Below are positions 32,679 to 35,602 of a stretch of 35,602 bases of DNA, piece by piece; the stretch's first letter is position 1; every line of letters begins with the position of its first letter. The translations under genes were made by a program, and so were the position numbers. Where the stretch lies: positions 1-35,602 of the forward strand of contig CALLVC010000100.1 of assembly GCA_938010785.1 (NCBI GenBank). Direction: 5' to 3'. Origin of the DNA: an uncultured Saprospiraceae bacterium (GTDB lineage Bacteria > Bacteroidota > Bacteroidia > Chitinophagales > Saprospiraceae). The notes under the pieces are model-generated. The model was not told the origin of the DNA and made no database searches. It was given only the letters and a program-made list of their open reading frames with translations.

Positions 32679-33401
32679 TTAACTATCTTCTAGTGAATAA
32701 CTCGCCAATAACTCCACATTTTTAGCTTTCATATACCAGTCATTATACACGAAATCTATTTGTTTAACCCTAGTCGTGCCAAAAGAAAAATCTTGATGTT
32801 GTTCCACAAAATCGACAAATTTAGTGGTTGCTTGCAAAGGTGCTTTAAAACGTAATAAAGTACAATGTGCTGCTTTCAGCACATACCGTTGGTCAATCGT
32901 ATTATCTAAAGCAGATGCCTTAAATACCGCACGAAGATTATTTCTGATTTCATTTAAGATACCACTATCATCATACCCTTTGGCAACGATACCTGTCGGA
33001 GAAAGTGTAATGCCCTTGAAGTTGATGTCGAATGCTTTTTGAGTGTGTAAGGCTTTGGAAATAAGATTTTTATAATCAGCTAAATGGATTTGATGCAGCT
33101 TGAAATTTGCTTGACAAGAGAAAATAGAGAGCGCCGTTATATGTAAATCTGAATTTGGATAGCTATATTGATTAGGAGCAATAAGCTTTGTTTTTTCTAA
33201 AAAGGATGTCATTGCTAAACGGACGGATGGTTCAAAACGAATGAGTAAGGTGATGCCTTTTCTATTATCGAAAGGGTTAGTTATATTCTGGTCAATATGA
33301 ATAGTTCCCTGCTTGATTTTTGGCAGATTATCCGACCACATTTTTTGATAGATTTGCTCCATATGGTTAAGGTAGGGATTTTTTAAAAAACTAGTATCCA
33401 A
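32679..33401 (-). CDS. 2H phosphoesterase superfamily protein
   Basis: This 240-residue protein has the two H-x-T motifs of the 2H superfamily: LHIT (His87, Thr89) in DLHITALSI, and AHCT (His179, Thr181) in AAHCTLLRF. They flank the usual spacing, so the active site appears complete. Relatives in Bacteroidota are often labelled 'mutarotase', a label with no support in these motifs. Cyclic phosphate or RNA-related substrates are typical of the superfamily; the real one is unknown. The start may instead be the internal ATG at residue 14, where related proteins begin. Confidence 0.85.
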   Translation of the reverse strand: MDTSFLKNPYLNHMEQIYQKMWSDNLPKIKQGTIHIDQNITNPFDNRKGITLLIRFEPSVRLAMTSFLEKTKLIAPNQYSYPNSDLHITALSIFSCQANFKLHQIHLADYKNLISKALHTQKAFDINFKGITLSPTGIVAKGYDDSGILNEIRNNLRAVFKASALDNTIDQRYVLKAAHCTLLRFKAPLQATTKFVDFVEQHQDFSFGTTRVKQIDFVYNDWYMKAKNVELLASYSLEDS

Positions 33402-33508
33402 ATACGAAAAAAGGCTGATTTTTTAGATAACGTATGTAGTGTGTTAAAGTTTTTAATTCTAATGATTGTCATTTGTTTATATCATATATTATATTTAAGT
33501 TTAAATCA

Positions 33509-33560
33509 AGATAGGAAAGAATCTCTACTTAGATTAAAATCCAATCCTATCTCCTTTTTT
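33509..33560 (+). terminator. terminator-like hairpin with T-run
   Basis: Arms agatagga (33509-33516) and tcctatct (33545-33552) are perfect, with an inner aatct/agatt pairing, then cctttttt. It points in the plus direction although no plus-strand gene ends here, which suggests that a lost plus-strand gene once ended nearby. Confidence 0.6.
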
Positions 33561-33597
33561 GTTATTTGTTAAATTAAAAACCAGTATATGATTATAA

Positions 33598-33793
33598 ACA
33601 CGCAAGTTTTATACTTACGCTTTATCGGAAGGAGGTAAATCATTATTAAAATTTTGCGGCAGAACAGGTTACAGTGGAGAATAGCTTTGACACTACAGTT
33701 GAAACTAGCTCTCTTCCTGCTGGTATGTATTTTGCTCAATTTGTGGGAAATGCAATACTTAAACCAAGAAAGTTTATTGTCAATAACCGATAA
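33598..33793 (+). pseudogene. remnant of a T9SS cargo gene (C-terminal sorting domain)
   Basis: Two frames carry pieces of a type A sorting domain. Frame one, from 33598, gives TRKFYTYALSEGGKSLLKF. After a frameshift near 33652, frame two gives EQVTVENSFDTT, then SSLPAGMYFAQFVGNAILKP, then RKFIVNNR and a stop at 33791-33793. The LPAGMYF and KFIV phrases are typical of the end of such domains. There is no start codon or upstream gene body, and stops close both frames upstream, so it is a decayed 3' fragment. It lies between the 2H gene and the TonB receptor, next to a MITE-like element. Confidence 0.7.
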
Positions 33794-33801
33794 ATCAAAT
33801 T

Positions 33802-33972
33802 GAGGTTGTCTCATAAGTCCTTTGTTGAAAAATAGCACCAAATAAAGTACTGATTTCTCTTTTTGCACAGTCCCGATAGCTATCGGGATTCCCCCTTTGG
33901 AGGGGGCTAGGGGGAGGAAATTCACATTTTATTCGGTTTTTAATTTTCAGACTTTATTTATGAGGCAGCCTC
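33802..33972. mobile_element. 171-bp MITE-like element
   Basis: Ends gaggttgtctcataa (33802-33816) and its inverse at 33958-33972 match 13 of 15. The interior contains the palindrome tcccgatagctatcggga (33871-33888) followed by a GC-rich repeat (ccccctttggagggggc). The left end starts 8 bp after the gene remnant and the right end lies 13 bp before the TonB receptor start. No gene is inside. The ends resemble known Bacteroidota transposon termini, but I cannot name the family. Confidence 0.6.
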
Positions 33973-33985
33973 TCAAAAGTAAAGA

Positions 33986-35602
33986 ATGAAATATAAATAT
34001 ATCTTCTTAACACCGCTACTTTTATTCATAGCAAGCTCCTCTCATTTCGCTCAGACCATAAAAGTATCAGGTATAATTAAGGATGCAGAAACAAAAGCAC
34101 CCCTTTCAAATGCAACTGTTTTAGCGATAACTAGCCAAGAAGGAGGGGTGTCAGATGAAGCGGGGCATTTTAATTTAACCCTAAATGGAGCGGAGGAGAC
34201 TATTGAGTGCTCCTATGTAGGCTATGAATCTTTGCGTTTATCCTTATCATTGACTAGAGACACAACTATTCAAGTGTATTTACAAGCTAGTGTAAAATTG
34301 CAAACAGTCGAAGTAGTGGCATCGGAGACTCCACGGCCAGAAGATGTTACCGAACTAAGTACCATTCAATTATCCGCTAAACAAATCAATCAAGTACCTA
34401 CTTTTTTTGGAGAAGAAGATGTCTTAAAAGTATTACAACTATTACCGGGGGTACAAAGTGGGGGAGAAGGACAAAGTGGTTTACACGTTAGAGGTGGCTC
34501 ACCCGACCAGAATTTGATTTTGCTAGATGGTATACCCATCTATAATCCTTCCCATCTATTTGGCTTCTTTTCTGCCTTTAATGGTGATGCCGTGAAAGAT
34601 GTTTCGCTAATTATGGGTGGCTTTCCTGCACAATATGCGGGTCGTTTGTCTTCCATTGTGGATATTAATACAATAAAAGGAAATTTAGAGAAATGGGATG
34701 CGGCTGCATCCGTTGGCTTAGTAAGTGGAAAATTGATGTTACAAGGACCTATTATCAAGGATAAAATAAGCATATTTCTAACCGCTCGGCGCTCCTTAAT
34801 TGATGTTTGGCAGCAGGATTTATTGACCCAAAATTATCAAAGAAATTCATTTTCTAGTAATACGACTGCTGATTATGTTTTTACTGATTATAATGCTACT
34901 GTTTTTCACCAATTGACTCCAAAAGATGAATTAATCCTTCGAGCTTTTCAAGGAAGGGATGATTATGCTCAAGAAGAAGTATCAAGCACAGACAATATAA
35001 ATGTTAATACTCAAGATTTAGGAACTTCGTGGGAGAATTTTACGGCTTCTATCGCTTGGAATCGAACTTGGAATAGCCAATTAAATAGTCAATTATTACT
35101 TTATTCTAGCCAATATAATTACGGACAGGAACGCCTAAATCTTAGAGAAAGCTCAAGGTCTTCAACTCGGAATTATTTTGAATATCGTGGCGGAATTGAA
35201 GATTTAGGTTTGAAGTGGAAAATGAATTATCAGCTATCAGACCAACATCAGCTAAATTACGGACTACAACTAACGCAACACCAATTTTTTGCTGGAGATT
35301 ATCAGGTAGAATTTATGGATAGTGATTTTCCTCAAAATGATATTGATTCGACCTTTTTGACACCTCCTTTAAAAGCATTAGAGGCAGGACTTTTTGTAGA
35401 AGACGAGTGGATAATTAGCCCTCAACTATCTATGAGAGGAGGAGTACATCTGGCAGGTTATCAAGTGGAATCAAAAACTTATGTTTCCTTACAACCTCGA
35501 TTATCCATTCGAACTAAAAGGCTACAAGGAACTGCCTACAAATTATCTTTTGCGGCTATGCAGCAGCACCTACATCTATTAGCGACGGATAATGGTGGTT
35601 TT
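33986..35602 (+). CDS. TonB-dependent receptor with CarboxypepD_reg-like domain (partial, C-terminus missing)
   Basis: The open frame runs from the ATG at 33986 to the window end, giving 539 residues without a stop. Residues 1-22 are a signal peptide ending HFAQ. Residues 25-105 are a carboxypeptidase-regulatory-like beta domain (SGIIKDAETKAPLSNATVLA). Residues 140-230 are the plug (EEDVLKVLQLLPGVQSGGEG, LHVRGGSPDQNLILLDGIPI). The rest is the first part of a 22-strand barrel. It imports a substrate across the outer membrane using TonB energy; the substrate cannot be told here, as no SusD or other partner is inside the window. It follows a MITE-like element by 13 bp. Confidence 0.92.
   Translation, partial: MKYKYIFLTPLLLFIASSSHFAQTIKVSGIIKDAETKAPLSNATVLAITSQEGGVSDEAGHFNLTLNGAEETIECSYVGYESLRLSLSLTRDTTIQVYLQASVKLQTVEVVASETPRPEDVTELSTIQLSAKQINQVPTFFGEEDVLKVLQLLPGVQSGGEGQSGLHVRGGSPDQNLILLDGIPIYNPSHLFGFFSAFNGDAVKDVSLIMGGFPAQYAGRLSSIVDINTIKGNLEKWDAAASVGLVSGKLMLQGPIIKDKISIFLTARRSLIDVWQQDLLTQNYQRNSFSSNTTADYVFTDYNATVFHQLTPKDELILRAFQGRDDYAQEEVSSTDNINVNTQDLGTSWENFTASIAWNRTWNSQLNSQLLLYSSQYNYGQERLNLRESSRSSTRNYFEYRGGIEDLGLKWKMNYQLSDQHQLNYGLQLTQHQFFAGDYQVEFMDSDFPQNDIDSTFLTPPLKALEAGLFVEDEWIISPQLSMRGGVHLAGYQVESKTYVSLQPRLSIRTKRLQGTAYKLSFAAMQQHLHLLATDNGGF

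Larger units (their letters stand above)
33402..33985. other. 584-bp stretch without an intact gene
   Basis: It contains the terminator-like hairpin at 33509-33560, the sorting-domain remnant (33598-33793) and the MITE-like element (33802-33972). The first 100 bp (33402-33508) are plain AT-rich DNA. No promoter consensus is visible for the TonB receptor. Confidence 0.6.

Noticed and set aside
33569-33925. A 118-codon minus-strand open frame.
   Set aside because: It lies opposite the T9SS remnant and reads through the palindrome and GC-rich repeat of the MITE-like element; the start PLAPSKGGIP is a translation of that repeat.
34540-34773. A minus-strand open frame inside the TonB receptor.
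   Set aside because: It is the antisense shadow of the receptor's plug and barrel region.
1-35602. CRISPR arrays, tRNA or rRNA genes, phage genes, defence systems.
   Set aside because: No regularly spaced repeats, cloverleaf-like segments or matching protein families were found on either strand.

Overview
The window looks like ordinary chromosome of an AT-rich member of the Bacteroidota, most likely near the Saprospiria. This is inferred from several signs. Two type IX secretion (T9SS) sorting domains are visible, one intact and one in a gene remnant. There is a SusC/FecA-type TonB-dependent receptor with a CarboxypepD_reg-like domain. There is a NagB/PIG-L fusion and a GlmU-family protein of the kind known from Bacteroidota. 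Several upstream regions carry the Bacteroidota sigma-factor signature, TTG, then about 20 nt, then TAnnTTTG. Purine-rich ribosome sites are mostly absent. The exact genus cannot be read from the sequence.

Layout. Positions 1-3456 hold a partial C-terminus and three exported proteins: a lipocalin-like lipoprotein, an LVIVD-repeat lipoprotein and a small outer-membrane barrel. Positions 3457-4235 are a gene-free, hairpin-rich stretch leading to mtnA. From 5371 to 12423 come a TPR-sensor histidine kinase, a divergent NrtR-like Nudix regulator, a hotdog thioesterase, a large lipoprotein metzincin and a small orphan gene behind a long structured leader. From 12663 to 19861 come a secreted cytochrome c/PHM-like copper protein with a T9SS tail, an agmatinase-family enzyme, an HSL-type esterase, an exported unknown, an ArsC/Spx-like protein, a voltage-gated K+ channel with a zinc ribbon, and a short 2-isopropylmalate synthase. 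From 20194 to 24909 come a helical-repeat protein, a LytTR response regulator, a class V aminotransferase and a PaiA-like acetyltransferase. Positions 25345-28238 form a two-gene amino-sugar operon (ROK kinase plus NagB/PIG-L fusion). The rest holds a histidine phosphatase, rpmE2, a GlmU-like protein with a SpeE-like protein, a 2H phosphoesterase, the remnant of a T9SS cargo gene, and a TonB-dependent receptor that runs off the end.

How the genes work together. The clearest functional unit is the ROK/NagB-PIG-L pair, which could phosphorylate, deacetylate and deaminate N-acetylglucosamine using two polypeptides. Most other genes are single-gene units in alternating orientation, often separated by strong hairpin terminators. 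The intergenic DNA is unusually rich in palindromic elements. At least five stretches of about 170-350 bp are bounded by inverted repeats and carry no gene (24923-25122, 29235-29580, 29598-29779, 32438-32656, 33802-33972). Shorter dispersed palindromes are also present. I saw no tRNA, rRNA, CRISPR array, transposase or phage gene, and no defence system. The most unusual items are the cytochrome c/copper-monooxygenase-like T9SS protein, the MITE-like elements, and a possible small RNA or attenuated leader at about 11914-12085.
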